Part shown: positions 1 to 7,627 of the stretch, piece by piece
Numbering within the stretch: the first letter of the stretch is position 1
How the letters are laid out: each line of letters begins with the position of its first letter
Source: Cytobacillus purgationiresistens
GTDB lineage: Bacteria; Bacillota; Bacilli; Bacillales; Cytobacillaceae
Length of the DNA: 64,000 bases
Direction: 5' to 3'
NCBI RefSeq assembly: GCF_030813235.1
Contig: NZ_JAUSUB010000008.1
Span: 92,586-156,585, forward strand
Made by a program: the position numbers and the translations under genes
The notes under the pieces: model-generated
The model's database searches: none
Told to the model about the DNA's origin: nothing
The model's input: the letters and a program-made list of their open reading frames with translations, nothing else

Positions 1-104
1 TTGCGCCTGAAAGTATCGCACGTATAATCGCTTTTGCAATTGAAGAACCAGCAGATGTTGCTGTCAACGAAGTAATTGTTCGTCCGACAAATCAACAAGC
101 TTAA
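1..104 (+). CDS. C-terminal end of an SDR-family oxidoreductase (partial)
   Basis: The window opens inside a plus-strand reading frame (codons from base 3) that ends at TAA 102-104. The 33 visible residues include SIARIIAFAIEEPADV and a final VNEVIVRPTNQQA. This is the usual C-terminus of NADP-dependent short-chain dehydrogenases of the YdfG/serine dehydrogenase type, where the helix is followed by a VNEIxxRPT strand. The catalytic Tyr-x-x-x-Lys and the Rossmann fold lie outside the window, so substrate and exact family cannot be judged. Confidence 0.7.
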   Translation, partial: APESIARIIAFAIEEPADVAVNEVIVRPTNQQA

Positions 105-221
105 ATATTCCAAAATGGGTGTAGTCTTTTTTATAGAACTGCGCCTTTTTTTTTAACAGTCTACTGAAATGCTTAACTGCTCAAAAGAAACACTGCCATC
201 TTCTGTTAAAGATAATTTTTT

Positions 222-977
222 TCATTTTTCACTCACAGTTACAAAATGATCCTTATTTAATATTGGAACCGTTTGATCAACATTTAAATGACTACAATAT
301 TTCACATCCTCCGCAAACCCTCGTTCACGTAATTCACGCCCACTTCCACACTCCCAAACTAATTCATTTAATTTTTGTTTTGAATGCTTAAACGCACCAA
401 TACACACTTCGACTTCAGGGGACTTTTTCCCGTTTAAGTATGAAAGTATCGCACCAGCACCTAAATAATCTTCAATAGAAGGCCGAAGAGCATCTTCATT
501 CTCTCTAGCATCACTCCATTGTTCACCACAAGGAATGACAGTAATATTTGCCTTTGTTTTTATTCTTAATTGATTAGCAACGGAAGCAACTGATGAAGCA
601 TTAATTAACGAGCCTATTAAAAGTGCTGGAACCTTAGAAGCTACCCAAGTACAAAATGCACCATTAAGCGAGGATAATACATATTTTTTATTAGAGTGAC
701 CATGGTTAAAGGTACCTGGTGATAAAGTCGGATTTCCTATTTTAGTTGCCTCAGCTCTACCTAGAATATAATTAGCACCTACTTTATTTGCGTACCCCCT
801 TCCATCCAAATTTGGTGGAAAAGGATAAATAATAGATCCATATCGCAAAGCTGAAATTACAGTTGAAGAAAAACTAAGGACATCCACAATTATTACAATA
901 TCCCCCCTACTCGCTGCATCTCTAGCCCCACGCCTTCCCCATTCCACTCTCACTTCATAAGGAGATTGTTCAAACAA
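222..977 (-). CDS. 2-phosphosulfolactate phosphatase (ComB) family protein
   Basis: The product of about 251 residues resembles the ComB family, Mg-dependent phosphatases that remove phosphate from 2-phosphosulfolactate in coenzyme M synthesis and also occur in Bacilli with uncertain substrates. The IVIIVDVLSFSSTVISAL segment near the N-terminus matches the family signature VVIDVLRASTT. A later NGAFCTWVAS segment corresponds to the conserved NGT region, and RPSIEDYLGAGAI lies further on. The frame opens at a GTG at 989, but the AAAGGTGG Shine-Dalgarno sequence overlaps that codon, so I chose the TTG at 975-977, about seven bases beyond it. It stands alone. Methanogen-type coenzyme M synthesis is not implied. 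Confidence 0.7.
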   Translation of the reverse strand: MFEQSPYEVRVEWGRRGARDAASRGDIVIIVDVLSFSSTVISALRYGSIIYPFPPNLDGRGYANKVGANYILGRAEATKIGNPTLSPGTFNHGHSNKKYVLSSLNGAFCTWVASKVPALLIGSLINASSVASVANQLRIKTKANITVIPCGEQWSDARENEDALRPSIEDYLGAGAILSYLNGKKSPEVEVCIGAFKHSKQKLNELVWECGSGRELRERGFAEDVKYCSHLNVDQTVPILNKDHFVTVSEK

Positions 978-1084
978 ACTTAAAACCACCTTTCAATCAT
1001 TTGATAGGATTGATTATAAAGTAATTTTTTAAAAAATATAGACTTATAATTCTGAATAATATACAATTAATGTTAAGTTCTGTA

Positions 1085-1119
1085 AAAAACACCCTCTTTC
1101 AAGTGAAAGGGTGTTTTTT
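1085..1119. terminator. Bidirectional intrinsic terminator-like hairpin
   Basis: The arms AAAAAACACCCT and GGGTGTTTTTT flank a CTTTC/GAAAG inner stem with a two-base bulge and an AAGT loop. A- and T-runs on both sides would work in either direction. It lies between the ComB-like gene and the sulfur operon. Confidence 0.6.
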
Positions 1120-1366
1120 GGAAGATTGAAATATGAACTTCATTACCAATCACAGCTTGATAAACAAACACTGAAGGGTATTTTATTTTTTGTTTAATGC
1201 CCCTGTAGTGAAATTAGAATAATGCGCAGTAAACGGAAACTCTGCATTAAAAAAGTATATATAAAATGTTTGTGCTAACAAGTTGGATCATACTCTTCAC
1301 AAATGTTCATTTTCAACCACTCCTTTTTCTATTATCGTTATCCATTATTTTTTTATCTTGTATAAA

Positions 1367-1415
1367 TAAAAATCACAGACCGCCAAATCAATTTAAACTG
1401 ACATTCCGTGATTTT
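1367..1415 (-). terminator. Possible terminator of the sulfur operon
   Basis: Read on the minus strand, AAAATCAC and GTGATTTTT pair around a loop of about 30 bases and end in a T-run. It lies about 160 bases beyond the tauE stop. A second weaker stem with arms AAAACC and GGTTTT sits at 1472-1516 and could act instead. Confidence 0.4.
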
Positions 1416-1576
1416 AATTGTCAGTTCTTCATATGATAAATCAATATAATGACTCAACCAGGAGCAAAACTAAAACCCCGGGTCATATGGAAGGAATAAA
1501 TTGTCTCCGCGGTTTTTCTTCTCTAAATTGGCAATTACTGCATTTATGATTCTTTTCCTCTTTATATCTCCTCACC

Positions 1577-2353
1577 TTATAAAATATCAATCCAAATTTT
1601 AACTGCTGTTGCAAAGATAAGTATGGCAAGAATAATTTGCAGAATCTTTGTATTCATTTTTTTACCTGCCATTGCACCGAGTGGAGAAGCGATTAAACTG
1701 GCAACAACCATGATAATTGCCGGATAATAATCCACCTGACCAGTCGAAACTTTCCCTACTGTAGCGCCAATAGAAGAAATTAATGTAATGGCCAAGGAGG
1801 ATGCAATCGTCATTCTTGTTGGGATTTTTAAAACAGTGAGCATGATTGGCACTAGTAAAAACGCACCTGCTGCCCCGACAATCCCAGCACCCAAACCGAC
1901 AATTAATGCTAAAACAGCTGCCAGCCATTTATTGAATTTTACTTGATCATAAGGTATATCGTCTAAGCCTTTCTTCGGAATAAACATCATGATTGCTGCG
2001 ATGAGTGCCAATACACCATAGACGAGATTAATTCCGCTCTCTGGCATAAGCTTTGACCCAAATCCACCAACGAAGCTGCCGATCAATATACTAATACCCA
2101 TATAAGCAATGAGCGTTTTATTTAAGTACCCGCCTTTCCTATATGCCCATACACCGCCAATCGTCGCAAAGAACACTTGGACTGCACTAATTCCGGACAC
2201 TTCATGGGCTGTAAAGGTAGCAACTCCTAATAAAGAAGGAATATATAATAGCATCGGATATTTGATAATTGAGCCACCAATGCCGAGCATACCTGATAAA
2301 TAAGAGCCAATAAATCCAATCAGGAAGATTGTGATAATAAATGCAAAATCCAT
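1577..2353 (-). CDS. TauE/SafE-family sulfite/anion exporter
   Basis: This is a 258-residue polytopic membrane protein with about eight hydrophobic segments. It carries the repeated family glycine motif: [18 protein letters not shown] near residue 16 and [17 protein letters not shown] near residue 153. TauE/SafE proteins are thought to export sulfite, sulfoacetate or related sulfur oxyanions across the cytoplasmic membrane. The start at ATG 2351-2353 follows a GGAGAAG ribosome binding site. It is the last gene of the CstR-linked cluster, which fits export of sulfite made by the persulfide dioxygenase-like enzyme upstream. A terminator-like stem separates it from the preceding tusA, so it may be expressed at a lower level. 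Substrate is inferred from context. Confidence 0.88.
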   Translation of the reverse strand: MDFAFIITIFLIGFIGSYLSGMLGIGGSIIKYPMLLYIPSLLGVATFTAHEVSGISAVQVFFATIGGVWAYRKGGYLNKTLIAYMGISILIGSFVGGFGSKLMPESGINLVYGVLALIAAIMMFIPKKGLDDIPYDQVKFNKWLAAVLALIVGLGAGIVGAAGAFLLVPIMLTVLKIPTRMTIASSLAITLISSIGATVGKVSTGQVDYYPAIIMVVASLIASPLGAMAGKKMNTKILQIILAILIFATAVKIWIDIL

Positions 2354-2383
2354 TTTACTTCTCCTCTCTTATCATGTACTTTG

Positions 2384-2413
2384 AAAAAGGGAACCAAGAC
2401 CGGTTCCTTTTTT
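2384..2413 (-). terminator. Terminator/attenuator between tusA and tauE
   Basis: The arms GGAACC and GGTTCC, extended by A5-6 and T5-7 tracts, form a hairpin in the 63-base gap between the broken tusA and tauE. It may end most transcription before the exporter gene. Confidence 0.6.
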
Positions 2414-2416
2414 TCA

Positions 2417-2643
2417 TTATTTTTTTTGAATCCAAAATTTATAGACTCCGTCCTCTTCCTCTTGCTTTAAAAGAGTATGGCCACAAGATTTAGTCCATGC
2501 ACTGATATCATTTATTGATCCTTTATCTGTAGAATGCACTTCTAGCACTTGCCTTTGTTCAAGATCATTCATCGCTTTTTTGTTTTCACAATTGGCAGCG
2601 GACATGCAAGCCCTTTTGCATCTAGTAGTTTTGCTGTTTCCAT
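2417..2643 (-). pseudogene. tusA-like sulfurtransferase interrupted by a -1 frameshift at an A AAA AAG heptamer
   Basis: The reading frame starts at ATG 2641-2643 (METAKLLDAKGLACPLPIVK) with the TusA catalytic motif CPxP, but stops after 24 codons at TGA. Moving to the -1 frame within the A6 run (plus-strand T-run 2576-2581) continues exactly as TusA (KKAMNDLEQ, then STDKGS and KFWIQKK). The repaired protein is 75 residues, the same length as the intact paralogue at 5748-5975. TusA proteins carry persulfide sulfur on this cysteine. Either one A was lost from a seven-A run (mutation or sequencing error), or ribosomes slip at the dnaX-like heptamer. I call it a pseudogene conservatively. Confidence 0.75.
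2575..2583 (-). other. Slippery heptamer A AAA AAG in tusA
   Basis: In the zero frame the codons are ACA AAA AAG CGA TGA, so the X XXY YYZ phasing of the bacterial -1 slippery site is exact, with the zero-frame stop two codons later. A slip here restores the full TusA frame. No clear downstream stem-loop was worked out. Confidence 0.5.
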
Positions 2644-2664
2644 TTTGTTTTCCCCCTGATTTTA

Positions 2665-3792
2665 TTATCGCACTGCACATCGATTAGGACCGATTTCCAT
2701 TTCGCGCTGCTTTTCTTCATCAGGTGCAAATTTCCCCATATTAGTTTCGCGGATTTCCTGATAAGCATTTGGCTGCGGCGGAAGATTTTCAGTGACCATT
2801 TTTCTAAATTCTGTTTCGTCGTCTATATTTAATCCATGATTCTTTTCAAATAAAACACCTAATTTCTCTGCAACGCTTCCGTCATCATTTAACTCGTCGA
2901 TAATCATAAAATGAGCAGGTAAAACCATTAATTCACTGGATAATTCTTTATAACGTTGATATAAGCTTTCTCTTAAATCACCAACCCAGTCTCCTGCTAA
3001 TCCTGCAAGGTCAGGTCTACCGATAGAATCAATAAACAGAATATCTCCAGTTAGCAAGTATTTCTCATCGATGACAAACGATGTAGAACCAATTGTATGT
3101 CCAGGGGAATATAATGCGTGAATATTAATCGCTGTACTGCCTATCTTCACTTCATTTCCATCTTCTAATCGGTTGTATTCAAAAGTTACCTCTTCTGCAT
3201 CCTTTGGCGACAGCCAATAGGCAGCGCCTGTTTCTTCAGCAATGATACGACCGCCTGAAATATGATCAGCATGCAAATGTGTATCGAAAACATGAATAAT
3301 CTTTGCACCAATACTTTCGGCAAACTTAAGATAAACATCGGTCATTCTTGTCGCATCAATTAGAGCTGCCTCACCTTCCGAAACGGCCATATATGATAAA
3401 CAGCCTTTACCGATTCTCACAAATTGATATAGTTCTCCACCGTTTTTCAACTCACCCAGCTTAACTGGTTCTAAATGCTCACTCCAAGCTTTCATGCCAC
3501 CTTCCAAGTAGGACACTTCAAGCCCTTCTTCCAAAAGCATTTCCGCAATCATAATGGAGGAGCCTTCTTTCGCGCATACTACAATGATTTCTTTATTGGC
3601 TGGAATCTGATCCATTATTCTTTCCACACCATCTAGCAAATCAAAATACGGGACATTCAAATATTCAAAGTTCACTCCTTCGATTTTCCAATCTTGAAAA
3701 TCAGCTTCGTTACGAACGTCAATAATAAATAGCTCTTCCTTATTAAATACCTTTTTCGTAACTTCATGTGGCTTCATAGCTTTTACTGTCAT
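2665..3792 (-). CDS. Rhodanese-metallo-beta-lactamase fusion, persulfide dioxygenase-like
   Basis: This 375-residue cytosolic protein has an N-terminal rhodanese domain (about 1-108) with active-site Cys73 in VVCAKEGSS, followed by a metallo-beta-lactamase domain (about 115-350). The metal ligands are visible: H172-x-H174-x-D176-H177, H232 in SPGHT and D250 in LTGDILF. ETHE1/CstB-type enzymes of this class oxidise glutathione, CoA or bacillithiol persulfide to sulfite. Here the rhodanese precedes the lactamase fold, the reverse of CstB. The frame extends to 3843, but GGGGGG upstream of the ATG at 3792 supports that start. It sits between two TusA genes under CstR-type control. Catalysis is inferred from motifs. 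Confidence 0.85.
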   Translation of the reverse strand: MTVKAMKPHEVTKKVFNKEELFIIDVRNEADFQDWKIEGVNFEYLNVPYFDLLDGVERIMDQIPANKEIIVVCAKEGSSIMIAEMLLEEGLEVSYLEGGMKAWSEHLEPVKLGELKNGGELYQFVRIGKGCLSYMAVSEGEAALIDATRMTDVYLKFAESIGAKIIHVFDTHLHADHISGGRIIAEETGAAYWLSPKDAEEVTFEYNRLEDGNEVKIGSTAINIHALYSPGHTIGSTSFVIDEKYLLTGDILFIDSIGRPDLAGLAGDWVGDLRESLYQRYKELSSELMVLPAHFMIIDELNDDGSVAEKLGVLFEKNHGLNIDDETEFRKMVTENLPPQPNAYQEIRETNMGKFAPDEEKQREMEIGPNRCAVR

Positions 3793-3858
3793 TTTTATTA
3801 CCCCCCACGGTATATTAGTTTGTAAAAAAATAGAGTGTTGCATGTGTATGCATTATTC

Positions 3859-4437
3859 TTATTGATTGAAGTTGACTGTTTTCCCAAACCATCCACTCAT
3901 ACCTGGTAAGACGTTAAATACATTTGTAAAACCATTACTCGCCAACTTTTGTGAAGCTAAATCACTTCGGGTTCCTGTTCGGCATATAACAAAAGTCTTT
4001 GATGCTTTATTTAATTGGTCAAAATGATCTTCAAGCTCTCCTAATGGAATAGAGATTGCACCTGGAATATGATTGAAAGCATATTCTGCAGTTTCACGTA
4101 CATCTAGTACAACTACTTGTTCATTATCTTCCAATGTTTTCATAAGGTCTTCGTTGCTGATTGTATACGGATACTTTGTTTCTGAAGTGGTTTCATCATG
4201 AGACGATTTTCTTATAAAATGATTTAAAACCCCACCTTCTTCTATCGTACCTAAATATTGATGGCCTGTACTTTCAGACCATGCTTTAATATCAGCTTTG
4301 GATCCTTTGTCAGTTGCTTGTATTTCCAGCACGTGACCAGATTCTAAATCCTTCATTGCTTTCTTTGTTTTGACGATCGGCATTGGACAAGCTAATCCCT
4401 TTGCATCTAGCGTTTGGTTCACTTTCATTTTTTCCAT
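3859..4437 (-). CDS. TusA-rhodanese fusion sulfurtransferase
   Basis: The 192-residue protein joins a TusA domain (1-75, Cys17 in LACPMP) to a rhodanese domain (about 90-190, catalytic Cys152 in VICRTGTRS). It is a reduced relative of the multidomain CstA sulfurtransferase, and probably accepts sulfane sulfur on one cysteine and passes it to the other. GGAGG lies six to seven bases before ATG 4435-4437. The operator-like palindrome at 4454-4469 lies directly upstream, suggesting that this gene and the two or three downstream can be expressed from an internal CstR-controlled promoter. Confidence 0.85.
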   Translation of the reverse strand: MEKMKVNQTLDAKGLACPMPIVKTKKAMKDLESGHVLEIQATDKGSKADIKAWSESTGHQYLGTIEEGGVLNHFIRKSSHDETTSETKYPYTISNEDLMKTLEDNEQVVVLDVRETAEYAFNHIPGAISIPLGELEDHFDQLNKASKTFVICRTGTRSDLASQKLASNGFTNVFNVLPGMSGWFGKTVNFNQ

Positions 4438-4453
4438 TATAAAGCCTCCAATT

Positions 4454-4469
4454 ATACCGCTATCGGTAT
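4454..4469. promoter_or_regulatory. CstR-type operator
   Basis: ATACCGCTATCGGTAT is an imperfect palindrome with perfect six-base arms, 17 bases upstream of the TusA-rhodanese start. It shares the TACC-N6-GGTA plan with three other sites in this cluster. Confidence 0.65.
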
Positions 4470-4488
4470 GATATATTTTGTTAACCGT

Positions 4489-4785
4489 TTATTCAGTTTT
4501 TCCTTCCCATGCCATCATGCCACCAGCCATATTTTTCACCTTGTAGCCATGGTCTTCTAATAGCCGCGTTGCCCTTTCACTTCTGCCACCTGAGCGGCAT
4601 ACCATCACATATTCCTTCGTTTTATCTAATTCATGCAAACGGAACTCCAGTAATCCTAGAGGTATATGGACCGCGCCTGGGATTTTCCCTTTTGCTGCTT
4701 CTTCTACTTCTCGCACATCAATGATTTGGCGATCCTTATCACTTTTTATGAATTGCTCGACTTCAGATGGTAAGATTTGTTCCAT
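4489..4785 (-). CDS. Single-domain rhodanese sulfurtransferase
   Basis: This 98-residue cytosolic rhodanese has the active-site loop VCRSGGRS with its nucleophilic cysteine and the preceding IDVREVEE and IPGAVHIPLG motifs. The frame opens at 4803, but the strong GGGAGGTGG site nine bases before ATG 4783-4785 makes that the start. It follows another rhodanese gene with about 23 bases between them and would be co-transcribed. It is likely a carrier of sulfane sulfur; the acceptor is unknown. Confidence 0.85.
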   Translation of the reverse strand: MEQILPSEVEQFIKSDKDRQIIDVREVEEAAKGKIPGAVHIPLGLLEFRLHELDKTKEYVMVCRSGGRSERATRLLEDHGYKVKNMAGGMMAWEGKTE

Positions 4786-4808
4786 TCTTGTTCCACCTCC
4801 CATTATGA

Positions 4809-5165
4809 TTACCAGGCATTCATGCCGCCTCTGACATTTGTTATCTTTTGAAACCCTTGTTGTTTCAATAATTTACTTGCTTTATTGCTTCTCATTCCGC
4901 TCTGACAAATCACAACCACTTCTTGATCCTTTGAAAGACCAGATGCTTTTACTGTTATATCATGCAAGGGAATATTTTTAAATTGATTGATCGAGCGGGC
5001 TTTATACTCTCCTTGTGTACGAACATCGATAAATTGCTTATCTTTTGCACCTAATTCGGTTCTTAATTCCGCCATTGTAATATGCCTTATTCCTTTAGTT
5101 GGGAGAATTCGACTGAGCAGAAATAGAGCTATAAGAGCGAAAAGAAGAAAATTTAGATAATCCAA
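4809..5165 (-). CDS. Membrane-anchored rhodanese
   Basis: The 118-residue product has one N-terminal transmembrane helix (about residues 4-20, YLNFLLFALIALFLLS) followed by a rhodanese domain with active cysteine in ICQSGMRS. The domain is predicted to face the cytoplasm or the membrane surface. The start is TTG 5163-5165, about ten bases after AAAGGAGG; no better ATG or GTG is near. Anchored rhodaneses of this size are frequent in Bacillus sulfur clusters, and this one may hand sulfur to a membrane partner. Confidence 0.82.
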   Translation of the reverse strand: MDYLNFLLFALIALFLLSRILPTKGIRHITMAELRTELGAKDKQFIDVRTQGEYKARSINQFKNIPLHDITVKASGLSKDQEVVVICQSGMRSNKASKLLKQQGFQKITNVRGGMNAW

Positions 5166-5209
5166 TTGAATGAATACCTCCTTTTATAAGGGAAGTATCC
5201 CCCTATAAA

Positions 5210-5689
5210 TTAGATAAATAAGTTCACCTTTCCATCTTCGGCATCTGCAAGATAAGCTGCTACACCAGCATATTCAATGCCATCTAGTAATTCTTCTTGA
5301 TGTAAGCCGAGTAAATCCATTGTCATCGTACATGCAACAAGCTTTATATCTTGGTCCTGCGCCATCTCAATTAAATCTGGAAGCGGAACAGCATTATGCT
5401 TTTTCATGACACCTTTAATCATCTTGGGACCGAAACCAGCAAAATTCATATTCGATAACCCCATTTTATCTGCGCCACGCGGCATCATTTTGGCAAACAT
5501 TTTTTCCATAAAACCTTTTTTAACTGTTACTTGTTCGTCTTTTCTCAGAGCGTTCAGGCCCCAGAAAGTGTGAAAAATGGTCACCTCATGATCGTATGCC
5601 GCTGCACCATTCGCTATAATGTACGCCGCCATCGCCTTATCATAATCACCACTAAATAATATTATCGTTGTTCTCTTTTTCTCTGTCAT
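5210..5689 (-). CDS. DsrE/DsrF/DrsH-like family protein
   Basis: The 159-residue protein matches the DsrE-like family: TTIILFSGDYDKAMAAYIIANGA at the N-terminus, an FHTFWGLNALRK segment, and a conserved Cys120 in LVACTMTMDLLG. DsrE proteins bind sulfur on this cysteine and pass it to TusA-type partners. The neighbouring tusA gene upstream supports that role. The gene starts at ATG 5687-5689 and has an operator-like palindrome at 5714-5729 in its leader. It is frequently annotated as peroxiredoxin-like, but no peroxidatic motif is visible. Confidence 0.85.
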   Translation of the reverse strand: MTEKKRTTIILFSGDYDKAMAAYIIANGAAAYDHEVTIFHTFWGLNALRKDEQVTVKKGFMEKMFAKMMPRGADKMGLSNMNFAGFGPKMIKGVMKKHNAVPLPDLIEMAQDQDIKLVACTMTMDLLGLHQEELLDGIEYAGVAAYLADAEDGKVNLFI

Positions 5690-5713
5690 AATTGCCTCCT
5701 TATATTTTTACAT

Positions 5714-5729
5714 ATACCCGTATAGGTAT
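5714..5729. promoter_or_regulatory. CstR-type operator
   Basis: ATACCCGTATAGGTAT lies between the tusA stop (5748) and the dsrE-like start (5689), with outer arms ATACC and GGTAT. Confidence 0.65.
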
Positions 5730-5747
5730 ATAGAATTGTAAATTTTT

Positions 5748-5975
5748 TTATCCTTTTTTAATCCAAAACTTTAATACGTCATTTTCTTCGATATGCTCTA
5801 ATAATTCATGCCCGCCCGATTTTGCCCAAGCAGTTAAATCATTCTTTGCACCCTTATCTGTAGCATGGATTTCTAAAACCTCGCCAGTTTCTAATTGCCT
5901 TATTGCTTTTTTAGTTTTTACAATTGGCATTGGGCATGCGATTCCTTTTACATCTAATACTTGTTTTACATTCAT
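5748..5975 (-). CDS. TusA-family sulfurtransferase
   Basis: This is an intact 75-residue TusA protein with the catalytic IACPMPIVKTKK motif (cysteine near residue 14) and the typical ATDKGAKNDLTAW segment. It relays persulfide sulfur between rhodanese, DsrE-like and dioxygenase partners encoded alongside. A GGAGG-type site precedes ATG 5973-5975. Unlike the copy at 2417-2643, its lysine codons after CPMP are not in a slippery A-run that breaks the frame. It is the first structural gene after cstR, about 250 bases away. Confidence 0.9.
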   Translation of the reverse strand: MNVKQVLDVKGIACPMPIVKTKKAIRQLETGEVLEIHATDKGAKNDLTAWAKSGGHELLEHIEENDVLKFWIKKG

Positions 5976-6173
5976 TTTTTTACCTCCTTTTTATTGTTGC
6001 TGAAAGCACTTTTTGTAATCATTTCATTTATTGAGTGTGAATCTGAAGCGATGTTTCGCCACCAATAGGCACCTATTAGGCACTTTTGCTTAGTTTTAAC
6101 TCTCTAATTGCATTTTTTGGTCATTCCAATTCAATTTTTAGTCACTCCAACCGCCACCTTATTAATATACCAT

Positions 6174-6187
6174 TACCCCTATGGGTA
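6174..6187. promoter_or_regulatory. CstR-type operator
   Basis: TACCCCTATGGGTA is a palindrome with five-base arms, located between cstR and tusA, about 200 bases before the tusA start. The 5976-6170 leader holds no gene. Confidence 0.6.
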
Positions 6188-6225
6188 TATTAATAAACAA
6201 AATAAAAAATGTCAACCGCTAAATT

Positions 6226-6486
6226 TCATCTGCTTTTTACAAGCATATTGACAGCTTCTTTGATGATTTCACTACTTTCATCATTCGATTGATCGGCCTT
6301 TAATACACATTCCACTAGATTGGAACTTACCACCAAGCCGATTGTTCTGTCTGCTGCAGAGCGGACTGCTGAAAGTTGGGTCACGATATCACGGCAATCT
6401 TTACCATCTTCCATCATTTTCAATATTCCGCGAAGCTGTCCTTCCATACGCTTTACTCTATTTTTCATTTGGTCACCATATTCCAT
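6226..6486 (-). CDS. cstR: CstR-type persulfide-sensing repressor (CsoR family)
   Basis: The 86-residue all-helical protein belongs to the CsoR/RcnR family. It carries Cys31 (KDCRDIV) and Cys60 (NLVECVL), the positions known for the persulfide sensor CstR. Residue 56 is Asn where the Cu(I) sensor CsoR has a ligand His, as seen in the true CsoR of this window (22416-22754). CstR dissociates from DNA when its cysteines form di- or trisulfide links. Its gene sits inside the sulfur cluster, and four operator-like palindromes lie around it. Assignment as CstR rather than CsoR is strong from the ligand pattern and neighbours. Confidence 0.9.
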   Translation of the reverse strand: MEYGDQMKNRVKRMEGQLRGILKMMEDGKDCRDIVTQLSAVRSAADRTIGLVVSSNLVECVLKADQSNDESSEIIKEAVNMLVKSR

Positions 6487-6510
6487 CCGCTCATTCTCCT
6501 TCCGTTAATT

Positions 6511-6816
6511 TTATATTTGTTTATTCGTTAATGGATAACCAATAACAGAAAAGCCTTTCTTTCTCAGAAAACGGATACTCATATTTTCTTCAATTTGACT
6601 CGACGCATGATAATACCTATTTAAATAGGCAACAGGTATATTAATACTATCCAAAATAGGACTTTGATATGATTGGTTATAATCCCTCACATCAAGTATC
6701 TTTACATCAGCTGGATGCTGGTCAAATGAATCAGCAGCTTCCACCCCTTTTATTGGACGATTTCTTAGATTTAAATAAACGGCAATGATCACTGCTATCA
6801 AAAGCAATAATAGCAT
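6511..6816 (-). CDS. Degenerate membrane-anchored rhodanese-like protein
   Basis: The 101-residue product starts with a transmembrane helix (MLLLLLIAVIIAVYL) and continues as a rhodanese-like fold with ILDVRDYNQ and INIPVAYL segments. It lacks the central active-site loop: no cysteine occurs anywhere in the protein. It then resumes with FLRKKGFSVIGY, similar to the rhodanese C-terminal helix. It is either a non-catalytic persulfide-binding protein or a decayed copy. AGGGGGATC precedes ATG 6814-6816. It is the first gene of the cstR transcript and has an operator in its leader. Confidence 0.65.
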   Translation of the reverse strand: MLLLLLIAVIIAVYLNLRNRPIKGVEAADSFDQHPADVKILDVRDYNQSYQSPILDSINIPVAYLNRYYHASSQIEENMSIRFLRKKGFSVIGYPLTNKQI

Positions 6817-6864
6817 ACTGATTGATCCCCCTAAATGATTTAATTAACTTACAAAATTAACTTT

Positions 6865-6880
6865 ATACCCAATAGGGTAT
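6865..6880. promoter_or_regulatory. CstR-type operator between divergent genes
   Basis: ATACCCAATAGGGTAT has perfect six-base arms and lies about 50 bases upstream of the rhodanese-like/cstR transcript, so it likely gives autoregulation. It is also about 20 bases from the possible promoter of the divergent VanZ-like gene. Confidence 0.7.
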
Positions 6881-6898
6881 ATTGTCAACCAACTATCC

Positions 6899-6926
6899 TT
6901 GTACAAATTTTGGTATTATTTATGAT
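6899..6926 (+). promoter_or_regulatory. Possible sigma-A promoter of the VanZ-like gene
   Basis: TTGTAC (6899-6904) and TATGAT (6921-6926) are spaced by 16 bases and lie 47 bases before the start codon. Confidence 0.4.
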
Positions 6927-6972
6927 AGAATGTTTATGAAATTCGGTTTGTGATTGAGGGAGGGGAGTAATT

Positions 6973-7557
6973 ATGAAGAGAAGTCTGGTTTTTTCATTAC
7001 TTATAGCTATTTGTTTATATTTGCTTGTTTCACCTGTTATGTATGAGCTGGTTTTTTATTTGAATGTGGTTGTGTTGCCAGTTGTGTTTTTTTGCTTATT
7101 TTCTATTGTATTCTTTTTAATATCATACATTTCAGGTAAAAGGATAATGATTTCATTAAGGATCGGATATTATTTGGCAGTTATATATTCCATCGCGTTA
7201 TTAATTTTGTTATTTTTCCGTCCAAATGATCAAAGCTATGATTCGATGAACATCATTCCGTTTGCTACTATTTCCTTTTATCTTTCTAATGAAGTTAACT
7301 CGCTCATCTCTTTTTATAATCTAGCTGCTAATATTGGCTTATTCATACCCTATGGCCTATTTTTAAGAATAAAAGGACTAAATTTTCTTAAAACCGTTGT
7401 CATTATGTTTTTAACTATTTCATTTATTGAAACGATGCAACTGCTTACTAAAAGGGGGAGCTTTGATATCGATGACATCATTTTGAATGTTTTTGGTGCT
7501 ATCATCGGTTGGTTTTTTTACTCTTTTTTTGTAAAAGCGGTTTATATTAAAACATAG
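6973..7557 (+). CDS. VanZ-family membrane protein
   Basis: The 194-residue protein has about five transmembrane helices. It shows the VanZ-domain pattern: MNIIPF after the second helix pair, NIGLFIPYGLFLR, and ETMQLLTKRGSFDIDDIILNVFGAIIG with the conserved Glu, Arg and Asp residues. VanZ proteins give low-level teicoplanin resistance in Tn1546, but most chromosomal members have no known function. GGGAGGGG lies seven bases upstream of ATG 6973. The gene is monocistronic with a hairpin terminator after it. Confidence 0.85.
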   Translation: MKRSLVFSLLIAICLYLLVSPVMYELVFYLNVVVLPVVFFCLFSIVFFLISYISGKRIMISLRIGYYLAVIYSIALLILLFFRPNDQSYDSMNIIPFATISFYLSNEVNSLISFYNLAANIGLFIPYGLFLRIKGLNFLKTVVIMFLTISFIETMQLLTKRGSFDIDDIILNVFGAIIGWFFYSFFVKAVYIKT

Positions 7558-7581
7558 GGAACTAAAGCTAAGTGTTACAAC

Positions 7582-7614
7582 AAAGCAGGTGAAGCATGAC
7601 ACCAGCCTGCTTTA
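7582..7614. terminator. Terminator between VanZ-like and LysR genes
   Basis: The arms AAAGCAGG and CCTGCTTT enclose a loop of about 16 bases between convergent genes and could stop transcription from both sides. Confidence 0.65.
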
Positions 7615-7627
7615 TTCAATAACCTTG

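Larger units (their letters stand above)
990..1576. other. Intergenic region without a gene
   Basis: No open frame with a ribosome binding site is visible on either strand. The stretch holds the hairpin at 1085-1119, a short imperfect inverted repeat near 1220-1246 (AATGCGCAG / CTCTGCATT) and two possible minus-strand terminators at 1367-1415 and 1472-1516. Confidence 0.5.

Noticed and set aside
2417..2680. 87-residue protein starting at 2680
   Set aside because: Its first 35 residues are TusA codons read in the wrong frame; the true start is 2643.
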